Shown piece by piece: positions 17,600-25,461 of a DNA stretch of 64,000 nucleotides. This DNA is from Actinomadura litoris (GTDB lineage Bacteria; Actinomycetota; Actinomycetes; Streptosporangiales; Streptosporangiaceae), in assembly GCF_009733595.1 (NCBI RefSeq), contig NZ_WOFH01000003.1:310001-374000 (forward strand). Direction: 5' to 3'. A program made the translations under genes and the position numbers. Positions within the stretch are counted from its first letter, which is position 1, and every line of letters begins with the position of its first letter. The notes under the pieces are model-generated. The model saw only the letters and a list, made by a program, of their open reading frames with translations. It did no database searches and was not told the origin of the DNA.

Positions 17600-19456
17600 A
17601 TGGTGTACATAGTCAAAGCCAGACTGACCGGTCAGTCACCGGGCGGCGCGCAGCGGATCGCCTCCAGCCTGCGGACCTTCGTCGACCAGGGCAACGGCGT
17701 GGAGCACCTGCGCGCCAAGCTCGAACCGGACGCGACGGAGGTCGTCTTCTTCCTGCTGGCGGAGACCGCGCGCCGGGCCGAGGCGCTGACCGTCGAGATC
17801 TGCCGGCGGGCGATGCGCATGGCGGGCTGCCAGGACTGGACCGTCGCGCAGTGCATGGTCACGCTCGTCGACCAAGCCGAAGACCTCATCCTGTCCGCCC
17901 CCCCGCCACCGAACCCCGACGAGGCCCCCGCACCCCCCGCAGACGGCACGAATGCCGCAAACCCCACACCCCCCGCAAACGGCGCGGGCGCCGCGAACCT
18001 TGCGGGCGGCGCGCATCCCGCGAACAGCGCAAACCCCACGAACGGCGCGGGTGGCGCGAACCTTCCGGGCGGCGCGGGTGGCGCGAACCCCGCGAACCCC
18101 GCGAACCCCGCGAACGGCGCGGGTGGCACGGACCTTGCGGGTGGCGCGGGCGGTGCGGGCGGTGCGGGTGGCGGGGGCACGGTGGGGGAGCCCTGTGGCG
18201 TCGACGTCGATGGGTTGGGCGAGGCGTGTGCCGCGGGCGAGGGCTGCGGCGGCGGGTCTGGGCCCGCTTCGCCGCCGTCCTCGGGCGGGCGGGCGGCTCG
18301 GATCCCGTCGCGGGTGCCGTCCGCCCGCATGCTCAGGGCGATGAACGAGCGGTACGTGCTCAGCCTGATCCGGCAGTTGGAGACGGTGTCGCGCGCCGAC
18401 CTGGCGCGGCTGTCGGGGTTGTCGAAGCCCACGGTCTCCTCGGTGGTGGCGAACCTGGAGACGCTCGGCCTCGTCGAGCGGTCCGGGCACCGCGCGGGCT
18501 GCCCGGGGCGGGCTCCCACGCTGTTCACGGTCGGGCACAACGCGGGCTGGGTGCTCGGCGTGGACGTGCGCGACGGCGCCGCCCACTGGGCCGTCTCGCG
18601 GATCGACGGCAAGGCGCGCTCGACGCGGGTGTCGCCGCTGCGCGGCGAGCAGGGCCTGCCCGGCGTCGCGGCGGAGGTCGACCTCGTCTGCCGCCAGGCC
18701 GACATCACGCGGGCCGACCTCGCGCGCGTGGTCGCCGGGTTCTCCTCGGCGCCCTGCGACATGATGCCCGCGCCGCCGAGCCGCGCCTGCCACGCCTCCC
18801 TCGACCACGCCCTGCACCGGCTCTTCGGCCCGCGCTACTCGGCGCGCCGGGGCGTGGAGATGGAGGCGCTGTTCCGCTACCGGGACGACCGGCGGGCCGC
18901 CAGCACCACCGTCTACGTGACGGTCGAGTCCTCGGTCGACATCGGTGTGATCAACGATGGCGCGCTCCACTCGCAGGACGCCTCCGTCTGCGCCCCCGGC
19001 CCGGCCCCGCGCGACCCGGACCGCGGCGGTAGGGCGCGGGACGCGTTCCTGCGGCTCTGCGGCGTGCCCGGCGGGAGCGTTCCCTCCGACCTCGAACGGA
19101 TCACGGCGGCGCGCGGCGGCGGGCCCGTCATGCGGCCGCAGGAGCTGGCGGAGGCGGTCGGACGCGGCGACCGGCGCGCGGCCGAGGTGCTCGCGGAGAT
19201 GGCGGTGCTGACCGCGCGGCTGCTGCGGCCGGTGCTGGCGATCGCGCGCCCCGGGCTCGTGGTGTTCGCCGGACGGCTCGCGGAGGTGCCGGGGTTCGTG
19301 GACGCGGTGCGGTACGAGCTGCCCGCCGCGGCGGCCGGCGGCATGCCGCCGATGGAGGTCGGTGGGGGCCGCGGCGAGGCCGTGCTGGACGGCTGCCTGG
19401 TCGAGGCGTGCGACCTGGCCTGGCAGCACATATTCGACGACCTGGCCGGGGTGTGA
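17600..19456 (+). CDS. ROK-family regulator fused to a small N-terminal domain
   Basis: A 618-residue protein read from the ATG at 17600 (AGGGA six bases before); an in-frame ATG at 17582 is possible. Residues 1-100 form a small alternating alpha/beta domain (VYIVKARLTG, EVVFFLLAETARRAEAL) that I do not recognise. Residues about 105-205 are a low-complexity Ala/Asn/Gly/Pro linker. The rest is a ROK-type repressor: winged helix with VSRADLARLSGLSKPTVSSVV, then a sugar-kinase-like half with VLGVDVRDG and VVFAGRLAEVPGFVDAV. The ROK zinc-site CxCG signature and a clear kinase active site are not seen, so it is probably a ligand-sensing DNA-binding protein. Confidence 0.82.
   Translation: MVYIVKARLTGQSPGGAQRIASSLRTFVDQGNGVEHLRAKLEPDATEVVFFLLAETARRAEALTVEICRRAMRMAGCQDWTVAQCMVTLVDQAEDLILSAPPPPNPDEAPAPPADGTNAANPTPPANGAGAANLAGGAHPANSANPTNGAGGANLPGGAGGANPANPANPANGAGGTDLAGGAGGAGGAGGGGTVGEPCGVDVDGLGEACAAGEGCGGGSGPASPPSSGGRAARIPSRVPSARMLRAMNERYVLSLIRQLETVSRADLARLSGLSKPTVSSVVANLETLGLVERSGHRAGCPGRAPTLFTVGHNAGWVLGVDVRDGAAHWAVSRIDGKARSTRVSPLRGEQGLPGVAAEVDLVCRQADITRADLARVVAGFSSAPCDMMPAPPSRACHASLDHALHRLFGPRYSARRGVEMEALFRYRDDRRAASTTVYVTVESSVDIGVINDGALHSQDASVCAPGPAPRDPDRGGRARDAFLRLCGVPGGSVPSDLERITAARGGGPVMRPQELAEAVGRGDRRAAEVLAEMAVLTARLLRPVLAIARPGLVVFAGRLAEVPGFVDAVRYELPAAAAGGMPPMEVGGGRGEAVLDGCLVEACDLAWQHIFDDLAGV
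17928..18180 (+). repeat. Degenerate repeat coding an Ala/Asn/Gly/Pro linker
   Basis: Units such as AACCCCGCGAACGGCGCG recur with drift over about 250 bp and encode A-N-P, N-G-A-G-G and A-N-L-G-G repeats. The frame is kept throughout. It separates the N-terminal domain of the ROK fusion from its DNA-binding domain and looks like an expanding slippage-prone linker. Confidence 0.75.
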
Positions 19457-19624
19457 GCGGCTCAGGACCGGGCACACGAGAACTTCGGGGTGGTCCGTCC
19501 TTGATCAGCCGGTGACATGCTAATGCCATTGCAGGGTCGTGACACTCGCCGCCTCTTGGCTCAAGAACCGAACCTATCAAGAATCACCTGTGAAAGAACT
19601 TCGAGGATTCAAGGGAGTGGAACA

Positions 19625-19708
19625 ATGATCATCACCATGCTTCAGGGCGGTCATTTCATGTTCACCTCCGAAGGAGGAGATTCGTCGGGAACCAATGGCT
19701 GGGGTTGA
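19625..19708 (+). CDS. 27-residue peptide (leader or RiPP-precursor candidate)
   Basis: An ATG with AAGGGAGTGG in front opens a 27-codon frame that begins MIITMLQGGHFMF and ends SSGTNGWG. The last base triplet before TGA overlaps the TTG start of the next frame (TTGA), so the downstream frame may be translationally coupled. A strong GAAGGAGGAG sequence lies inside the peptide at 19669-19678, placed to start something downstream. The Gly/Ser-rich C-terminus with a single Trp and a hydrophobic start would fit either a leader peptide or a small modified peptide. No known precursor family was recognised. The spacing from the ROK gene is 168 bp. Confidence 0.5.
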   Translation: MIITMLQGGHFMFTSEGGDSSGTNGWG

Positions 19709-20745
19709 GGCGCGGCCGGGACGGCGGCGGAGAATCCGATGCGGCTCGCCGGGAAAGGCGCCCGCTCGTGAGGGGGCCGCGGGCCGGGGTCGCGGGACGG
19801 CGCACCCGGCGCTCAGCGGCGGCGACGCGGGCGGCGCGGGGCGGCGCGGTGGCGTCCTGGGCGGCGCCCGGTACCGGGTCGGCGCCCCCGGCGCGCGTCG
19901 GCCGCGGACGCTCGATGGCGCACTTTACCGGCGGTGCGGTGGCCTGTTTCCGCGCGTCGACGCCGGTTCCGGCGGTGTTCGCGTCCCGGACGGGTCCGGG
20001 CGCGGCACGCACGGCGCTGGTCCTTGGCGGATGTGCTCTGCCGCTCGGGGGCCTCGTTCATCAGGGGGTATGGGATTTCGCCGTACTTGTCCTTTTCTGT
20101 GGCGCATGCGGCGCTCTCGACGCTTCCCTGCGCACCCAGGCGGCGGCCGTGGAGCGGATTAGCGGAAAGCGACTCCCACCCGCGCCGCGCGCAATGCGGT
20201 GCGCCGGGGCGCGCACGGGCACGGCGGGCGCGCGGCTCCCGCTTCCGGTCCCCTGCCTGCCCGTGCTCCGCCTCGGCCTGCTCCTCGCCGGTGCCGCGGG
20301 CGCTCCCGCGCCGTCCCGGGTCCGTCCCCGCGTCCAGGGCCGGGAGTCGGGTTCCCCGGTGCCGCTCGTGGCCCCGGCGGTCGGCTTGGGAGCGGCGGCC
20401 GGCCTGGGGGTGGCGATGACCGCGCATGACGGACCCGTGGCCGACGACGTCCTCGGCTGCCTGCTGCTCGGCCTCGGCCTCGCCGGCGCGATCCCCGTGC
20501 CCGGCGTCGCCGAACGGGAGGGCGGACGTCCGGCGGTGTCGCTGGTCAGGAGGCCGGCACCCGCGCAGGCGCCCCCGGCGCAGGCGCCCCCGGCGCAGGC
20601 GCCTCAGACGGCTCCGGCGCCGACCGGGGCCGGGTCGCCGCCCGCCCCGGCGTGCCCGTCGCCCAGGCGCAAGGCCGGACGGCACGACTGCCTCACCCGT
20701 GAGAGGGCGATGCCCATGGACGGTCCGGAGATCGACTGGCCCTGA
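19705..20745 (+). CDS. Possible membrane protein, start uncertain
   Basis: A 346-codon frame from a TTG overlapping the peptide stop; an ATG at 19915 would give a shorter, 276-residue version. Hydrophobic stretches that could span the membrane are TALVLGGCALPLGGLV with VWDFAVLVLFCGACGA, LPVLRLGLLLAGAAGA, PLVAPAVGLGAAAGLGVAM and VLGCLLLGLGLAGAIPVPGV. A Pro/Ala/Gln repeat (AQAPP three times) and a basic C-terminus follow. The frame ends 23 bp before a strong terminator, which supports a real transcript. Codon use around 20050-20110 is less GC-biased than in neighbours, so the reading frame is not certain. Function unknown. Confidence 0.4.
   Translation: MRRGRDGGGESDAARRERRPLVRGPRAGVAGRRTRRSAAATRAARGGAVASWAAPGTGSAPPARVGRGRSMAHFTGGAVACFRASTPVPAVFASRTGPGAARTALVLGGCALPLGGLVHQGVWDFAVLVLFCGACGALDASLRTQAAAVERISGKRLPPAPRAMRCAGARTGTAGARLPLPVPCLPVLRLGLLLAGAAGAPAPSRVRPRVQGRESGSPVPLVAPAVGLGAAAGLGVAMTAHDGPVADDVLGCLLLGLGLAGAIPVPGVAEREGGRPAVSLVRRPAPAQAPPAQAPPAQAPQTAPAPTGAGSPPAPACPSPRRKAGRHDCLTRERAMPMDGPEIDWP
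20563..20602 (+). repeat. 15-bp tandem repeat in the possible membrane protein
   Basis: GCGCAGGCGCCCCCG occurs twice in a row and a third copy is partial. It encodes A-Q-A-P-P units in the frame of the 19705-20745 call, a small point in favour of that frame. Confidence 0.7.
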
Positions 20746-20767
20746 GCGGCCACGAGTAGGGATCCAC

Positions 20768-20799
20768 GAAGGCCGGCGGCTGACGAGCCGCCGGCCTTC
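20768..20799 (+). terminator. Hairpin terminator
   Basis: GAAGGCCGGCGGCT (20768-20781) and AGCCGCCGGCCTTC (20786-20799) pair perfectly over 14 bp around a GACG loop. There is no T-run after it, which is common in actinomycetes. It ends the transcript of the peptide/membrane-protein pair. Confidence 0.85.
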
Positions 20800-21071
20800 C
20801 GCGCTGCCCGGACCCGGCCGACCGGTGACGCCCCCGCGTGTCCCGCTTGGACGGAACGGGTCGTTGGCACCTTCTTGCCAAGTTAGGCAACTCTGTGCCA
20901 ACATCGGTTGCCAGAAGCTCCGGGGGCCCCCACCGACTCCGACACCTATGCCACCCCACCACGCCACCCCATCCACGCCATCACATCGACGCGTGCGGCG
21001 GCGCGCCTGCGCGCGCGCCGCCGCGGGCGCGTGGCAGCACGCGCATCTCGACGCGGAGCGGAGGCCCCGGC
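20800..21071 (+). other. Intergenic region before the dioxygenase operon
   Basis: With the terminator before it this makes a gap of 326 bp (20746-21071). It holds the regulon motif at 20875-20914, then a C-rich stretch around 20930-20985, and a leader of about 150 bp before the ATG at 21072. I see no further gene. Confidence 0.6.
20875..20914. promoter_or_regulatory. Regulon palindrome upstream of the dioxygenase operon
   Basis: TTGCCAAGTTAGGCAA (20875-20890) is a 7+2+7 inverted repeat with one mismatch. GTGCCAA and TTGCCAG half-sites follow within 24 bp (20895-20914), and TTGGCA lies just upstream at 20864-20869. The cluster is about 160 bp upstream of the ATG at 21072. Confidence 0.75.
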
Positions 21072-21881
21072 ATGACCTCGCGAACCTCATTCGCCCCGGA
21101 GCGGCCCTTTCCCCTGGAGGCCGCCCAGATCGACCGGTTCACCCGGCTCGGTTACCTCGTCCTTCCCGCCTTCCTGCCCGGTGACCTGGTCGAACGCCTG
21201 AAGCCCGAGGCCGACCGCTGGGTGGACGAGGGCCTGCGGGACAGATCCATACAAAGCTGCGTCGATCCCGGCGCGCAGGGCCCGCCGCCGGTCATGGAGA
21301 TCGAGCTCGCGGCGCACGGCGAACTCGTCGGCCACCCGCCGCTGATGGACGTCCTCGCCCAGCTCATGGGGCCCGAGTTCGTCTTCCACCACATGCACTC
21401 GCACCGGCAGGACCCCGGGCTCCCGGGCAAGAGCTGGCACCACGACTACGAGCAGAACCCGCAGGCCGAGCGCACCCACACCATGATCCACACGCTGCAC
21501 TACCTGGACGGCATCGACGCGGGCACGGCGCCGCTCGCGGTGCTGCCCGGGTCGCAGTACGAGGTGGCGGCCAAGAACGCGCGCGCCGCCCACGGCACCG
21601 CCGAGCTTCCGGGCGAGGTCGTGATCGACCGGCTGCCCCCCGGCTCGACCGTGGTGCTGCACTCCGCGCTGTTCCACGCCCGGCGCCCGAACCCGCGCCA
21701 GGGCGACCAGCCCCGCTACCTGGTCGACGGCTCCTACTGCCAGGTGGGCCGCCGCTGGCCGCCGGTCAAGCCGTTCTGGCGCCACATGCTGCGGCGCGGC
21801 CGGGACCTGCGGCTCGACCGGGGCCGCCGGCCGGAGCTGTTCGCCGAGCGCCACTTCGAGGAGTACGTCCGGCCGGTGTGA
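21072..21881 (+). CDS. Phytanoyl-CoA dioxygenase-family Fe(II)/2-oxoglutarate oxygenase
   Basis: A 269-residue protein of the PhyH family. The facial triad is visible as HHD in KSWHHDYEQ (about residues 122-130) and the distal His in LHSALFHARRPN (about residues 197-208), with a nearby Arg for 2-oxoglutarate. Family enzymes hydroxylate, epoxidise or desaturate small molecules in the cytosol. The ATG follows GGAGCGGAGG. It heads a plus-strand operon with the RuvC/NodB fusion protein and the alditol-oxidase-like gene, under a regulon palindrome. Confidence 0.9.
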   Translation: MTSRTSFAPERPFPLEAAQIDRFTRLGYLVLPAFLPGDLVERLKPEADRWVDEGLRDRSIQSCVDPGAQGPPPVMEIELAAHGELVGHPPLMDVLAQLMGPEFVFHHMHSHRQDPGLPGKSWHHDYEQNPQAERTHTMIHTLHYLDGIDAGTAPLAVLPGSQYEVAAKNARAAHGTAELPGEVVIDRLPPGSTVVLHSALFHARRPNPRQGDQPRYLVDGSYCQVGRRWPPVKPFWRHMLRRGRDLRLDRGRRPELFAERHFEEYVRPV

Positions 21882-21922
21882 CCGGCCCCTGTCGCCCGAC
21901 CATCTGTTGAGGGAGGAACTGG

Positions 21923-22981
21923 ATGCTGTACTCGGGAGTGTCCTGGGGAGCCACCGGCTACGAGGTCGAGGTGGTGGACCGGGAGGGCAGGCGGGTGGCG
22001 CCCCCGGCGCGCTTCGGCGCGGACCGGGTGGACGACATGATCGGCTTCCTGCGCGAGACCGGCCGCGCGCACGCCGACCCGGCCATGGCCACGGTCGTGG
22101 ACAGCACGAACGGCGTGCTGGACGGCCGCATGATGGCGGCGGGCCTGGAGATGTACCGGGCCGACCCGCCCGCGCTGCCCGAACGTCCCGTGTTCGGGTC
22201 CGTTTCGGCGGGCGCGCTGGCCCGCGCGGCGGCGCGCGACCTGTCGGCGCTGGCCCGGCTGGAGCGGACGTCGGGCACGCAGACCGGGCGCGAGGACGTC
22301 CTCCTGGCCGACATCGCGGCGAGCGCCGACCGCACCGCCGCGCTGACCGGCGCCGGACGCTGCCTCGGCCACGGCGACCGCTCCCGCCGCGAGGTCGCGC
22401 TGACCTTCGACGACGGCCCGCTGCCGCCCTACACCGGCCAGGTCATGGACGTGCTGGAGCGCTACGGCGTCCCCGCGACCTTCTTCTGCGTCGGCATCAA
22501 CGTCGAGGCGGGGGCGGAGGAGGTCGCGCGCATGCGCGAGCAGGGGCACACGGTGGCCAACCACACCTGGTCGCACCCGTTCCTGCCGGAGCTGACCCGT
22601 CCGCAGCTCGCCGAGCAGATCGACCGGACCAACGAGGCCGTCGCCGGGGCGTCCGGCGGGGCGGCGCCGACGCTGTTCCGCCCGCCCTACGGGTCGCGGA
22701 CCCCGCGGGTGCTCGACTGGCTGGAGGAGATGGACCCGACGGTCGTGCTGTGGGACGTCGAGCCCGACGACTGGTCGATGCCCGGCGCGGACGTGATCGC
22801 GCGGACGGTGCTGGCGGGGACGCGGCCCGGCTCGATCATCCTGCTGCACGACGGCGGCGGCGACCGCTCGCAGACCGTCGGCGCGCTGGCCCCGATCATC
22901 GAGGGGCTGCTCGCCGACGACTACACGTTCGTGTCCGTGGAGGACATGACGACGGCCCCCGAGGGGGTGGCGGCGTGCTGA
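21923..22981 (+). CDS. NodB polysaccharide deacetylase fused to an IS110/RuvC-like N-terminal domain
   Basis: A 352-residue protein. Residues about 1-135 (MLYSGVSWGATGYEV, VVDREGRR, ATVVDSTNGVLDGRMMAAGL, EMYRADPP) follow the strand order of the RNase H-like N-terminal domain of IS110 transposases, but the first catalytic Asp is Ser here. Residues about 150-345 are a NodB deacetylase: LTFDDGPLPPYTG, the zinc His pair in NHTWSHPF, FRPPYGSR, and LLHDGGGDRS. Such enzymes remove N-acetyl groups from sugars, and relatives deacetylate aminosugar antibiotics. A paralogue with the same layout lies at 24283-25323. The ATG follows GGGAGGAAC. Confidence 0.88.
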   Translation: MLYSGVSWGATGYEVEVVDREGRRVAPPARFGADRVDDMIGFLRETGRAHADPAMATVVDSTNGVLDGRMMAAGLEMYRADPPALPERPVFGSVSAGALARAAARDLSALARLERTSGTQTGREDVLLADIAASADRTAALTGAGRCLGHGDRSRREVALTFDDGPLPPYTGQVMDVLERYGVPATFFCVGINVEAGAEEVARMREQGHTVANHTWSHPFLPELTRPQLAEQIDRTNEAVAGASGGAAPTLFRPPYGSRTPRVLDWLEEMDPTVVLWDVEPDDWSMPGADVIARTVLAGTRPGSIILLHDGGGDRSQTVGALAPIIEGLLADDYTFVSVEDMTTAPEGVAAC

Positions 22982-24231
22982 CCACGCGTCCCGCCGCGAA
23001 CTGGGCGGGCAACGTCGTGTTCCAGGCCGCGCGGGTGCACCGCCCGGCGTCCCTGGACGAGCTGCGCCGGATCGTCGCGGGCGCGGCCCGCGTCAAGGCG
23101 CTCGGCAGCGGGCACTCCTTCAGCGCGGTCGCCGACACCACCGGCGACCTCGTCCGGGTGGACGGCCTGCCCCGCGCGATCGAGATCGACCCGTCGACCG
23201 GGACCGCGGCGGTGTCGGCCGGGCTGCCCTACGCCGATGTCGCCGCCGCGCTGCACCGGGCCGGGCTCGCGCTGCCGAACATGGCGTCGCTGCCGCACAT
23301 CTCGGTCGCCGGGTCCTGCGCGACCGCGACGCACGGGTCGGGGAACGCGCTGCGCGTCCTCGCCTCGTCGGTGTCGGCGCTCCAGCTCGTCGGGCCGGGC
23401 GGCGACCTGGTCGAGCTGAGCCGGGACGCCGACCCCGGCGTGTTCCCGGGCGCGGTCGTCGCGCTCGGCGCGCTCGGCGTCGTCACCCGGATCACGCTGG
23501 ACGTCGAGCCGGAGTTCGAGGTGGCCCAGCGCGTCCTGCTGGCCGTGCCGCTGGACGAGGTGGCCGCGCGGTTCGAGGAGGTGTCGGGCGCCGCCTACAG
23601 CGTCAGCGTGTTCACCGACTGGCGCGATCCCGACGCCTCGGTGTGGCTCAAGCACCGCGCCGACCGGCCGGGCAGCGGCTGGGAGGGCGGGCTGGCGGCG
23701 GACGCGCCCGTCCACATGGTGCCCGGGATGCCGACCGAGTCGTGCACCGGGCAGTTGGGGCTCGCCGGGCCGTGGCACGAGCGGCTGCCGCACTTCCGTC
23801 CCGGCGTGGTGCCGGGCGCGGGGGAGGAGTTGCAGTCGGAGTACTTCCTGCCGCGCGAGGCCGCCGCGTCCGCGTTCGCCGCGCTGCGCGGCCTCGCCGA
23901 CCTGCTGGGGCCGGTGCTGCACATCGCGGAGGTCCGGACCGTCCGGGCGGACGGGATGTGGCTGAGCCCCGCGTTCGGCCGCGACTCGGTCACGCTGCAC
24001 TTCACCTGGGTCCGGGACGCGGCGGCCGTGGCGCCGGTGCTGGCCGCCGTCGAGGACCGGCTCGTCCCGCTGGGCGCCCGGCCGCACTGGGGCAAGCTGA
24101 CCGCGATGACCGGGAAGGAGATCGCCGCCCTCTACCCGCGCGCGGACCGGTTCGCGGCGCTGCTGCGCGACCGCGACCCGGACGGCACGTTCCGCAACCC
24201 CTTCCTCGACGAGCTCTTCCCGCCGGACTAG
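22975..24231 (+). CDS. Alditol/xylitol-oxidase-like FAD enzyme
   Basis: A 418-residue VAO-family flavoprotein starting with GTG, overlapping the previous gene by 7 bp. ALGSGHSFSAVADT near residues 42-55 carries the His that binds FAD covalently in alditol oxidase and gulonolactone oxidase. LPHISVAGSCATATHGSGNAL is the second FAD region, and the end has VRADGMWLSPAFGRDSV and HWGKL, typical of the ALO C-terminus. The reaction would oxidise a sugar alcohol or aldose hydroxyl using O2 to give H2O2. With a UDP-xylose-synthase-like enzyme in the cluster, a pentose substrate is plausible (inference). Confidence 0.88.
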   Translation: MLTTRPAANWAGNVVFQAARVHRPASLDELRRIVAGAARVKALGSGHSFSAVADTTGDLVRVDGLPRAIEIDPSTGTAAVSAGLPYADVAAALHRAGLALPNMASLPHISVAGSCATATHGSGNALRVLASSVSALQLVGPGGDLVELSRDADPGVFPGAVVALGALGVVTRITLDVEPEFEVAQRVLLAVPLDEVAARFEEVSGAAYSVSVFTDWRDPDASVWLKHRADRPGSGWEGGLAADAPVHMVPGMPTESCTGQLGLAGPWHERLPHFRPGVVPGAGEELQSEYFLPREAAASAFAALRGLADLLGPVLHIAEVRTVRADGMWLSPAFGRDSVTLHFTWVRDAAAVAPVLAAVEDRLVPLGARPHWGKLTAMTGKEIAALYPRADRFAALLRDRDPDGTFRNPFLDELFPPD

Positions 24232-24239
24232 CCCGGAGA

Positions 24240-24274
24240 CCTCCTGAGGGGGCGCCGCGCCCCCCCTCAGGAGG
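24240..24274. terminator. Bidirectional hairpin between convergent genes
   Basis: CCTCCTGAGGGGGCGC (24240-24255) pairs with GCGC-C-rich-TCAGGAGG (24257-24274); the right arm has two extra C bases. It lies between the stops of the plus oxidase and the minus deacetylase and could end both transcripts. Confidence 0.8.
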
Positions 24275-24282
24275 ACGGCGGC

Positions 24283-25323
24283 TCAGATGGCGGGCTTCAG
24301 CTCGTCCAGCAGGACGAACCGGTACCCGCGCTCCTGGAGCCCCTCGATGACCAGCGGGACGGAGGCGACGGTCCGGGAGCGGTCGCCGCCGCCGTCGTGC
24401 AGCAGGATCACCGAGCCGGGCTCGGTCTTGCGCAGCACGTCGGCGGCGATCTTCTCCGGGCTCGGCAGCGTCCAGTCCTCGGCGTCGACGTCCCAGGTCA
24501 CGGTCGTCACGTCCTCCTCGCCGAGCCAGCCGACGACCTCCGGCGACCGCGAGCCGTAGGGCGGGCGGAAGTAGCGGACGGGTTCGCCGTCGATGCGCGG
24601 CAGCACCTCGAACGTCCGCGCGAGCTGCTCGCGGAGCTGGTCGCGGGTGAGGTCGGGCAGGTAGGCGTGCGACCAGGTGTGGTTGGCGACCGTGTGGCCG
24701 GCGGCCATCATCCGGTCGGTGTCCTTCGACCGTTCCAGCGCGTTGAGCCCGACGCAGAAGAACGTGGCGGGCACGCCGTAGTGGTCGAGGATGTCGAGGA
24801 CCTGGCCGGTGTAGGGCGGCTGCGGGCCGTCGTCGAAGGTCAGCGCGACCACCCGCTCGTCGCGGGCGCCGTGGGTGAACCAGCGTCCCGCCGCGCGCAG
24901 CGGCGCCTCGGCCGCCGCGCTCCTCTTCATCGTGGCGAGCTGCTCGGTGACGCGTCCGGTGAGCGTCCCGTCGTCGATGGTGAGCCGGTCCAACCGGGCG
25001 AGGTCGCGGCGGGCGGCCTCGGCGAGGTCGGCGGCGCCCACCGAGCCGAGGACGGGACGCTCCGGCAGCGACCACGGGTCCGCGCGGTGCACACGCAGCC
25101 CGACGGCCATCAGCAGGCCGTCGATGATGCCGTTGGTGCTGTCCACGACGCTGACCAGCTCGTCGTCGGCGTGGTCGGCGACGCTCCGCAGGTGCGCGAC
25201 GAGGGCGTCGCGCTCGCTCGGCCCGAACCGCGCGGACGGGACGGGCGCGCCCCCGGAACCGGCGTCGCGGCTGAACACGACCTCGTAACCACTGGAGTGC
25301 CAGGCGACACCGGCGTACAGCAT
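24283..25323 (-). CDS. Second NodB deacetylase with IS110/RuvC-like N-terminal domain
   Basis: A 346-residue paralogue of the 21923-22981 protein, in opposite orientation across the oxidase gene. The N-terminal part has MLYAGVAWHSSGYEV, VSVVDSTNGIIDGLLMAVGL and VHRADPWSLPERPV; the expected first Asp is Ala. The NodB half has LTFDDGPQPPYTG, VANHTWSHAY, YFRPPYGSR and LLHDGGGDRS. Both copies keep the zinc and catalytic motifs, so both are probably active deacetylases. The ATG follows AAGGAGAG. It is followed upstream by the GT2 gene (25462-26661), 138 bp away, and may share its promoter. Confidence 0.88.
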   Translation of the reverse strand: MLYAGVAWHSSGYEVVFSRDAGSGGAPVPSARFGPSERDALVAHLRSVADHADDELVSVVDSTNGIIDGLLMAVGLRVHRADPWSLPERPVLGSVGAADLAEAARRDLARLDRLTIDDGTLTGRVTEQLATMKRSAAAEAPLRAAGRWFTHGARDERVVALTFDDGPQPPYTGQVLDILDHYGVPATFFCVGLNALERSKDTDRMMAAGHTVANHTWSHAYLPDLTRDQLREQLARTFEVLPRIDGEPVRYFRPPYGSRSPEVVGWLGEEDVTTVTWDVDAEDWTLPSPEKIAADVLRKTEPGSVILLHDGGGDRSRTVASVPLVIEGLQERGYRFVLLDELKPAI

Positions 25324-25461
25324 GGGGACTCTCCTTCGTTCGGGCGCGGCGGTCGAGGACCGGAGACGAAGCGGGGGGACAAGGGGTGGAAGGGGGCGGG
25401 AACGGGACGGGCGGGCGCGCGGCGGCCGGGGCCGCGCGCACCCGCCCCCGGTACATACCCG

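Noticed and set aside
17928..18180. Repeat block considered as a CRISPR array.
   Set aside because: Units are short, degenerate, in frame and have no unique spacers of equal length. They code a protein linker.
19516..19535. ATGCCATTGCA as another regulon site before the 27-residue peptide.
   Set aside because: It has no inverted partner arm and only part of the half-site, so I did not count it with the seven sites.
21923..22330. Possible IS110 transposase.
   Set aside because: Only the N-terminal half-domain is present, the first catalytic Asp is missing, it is fused in frame to a deacetylase, and no transposon ends or C-terminal transposase domain are seen.
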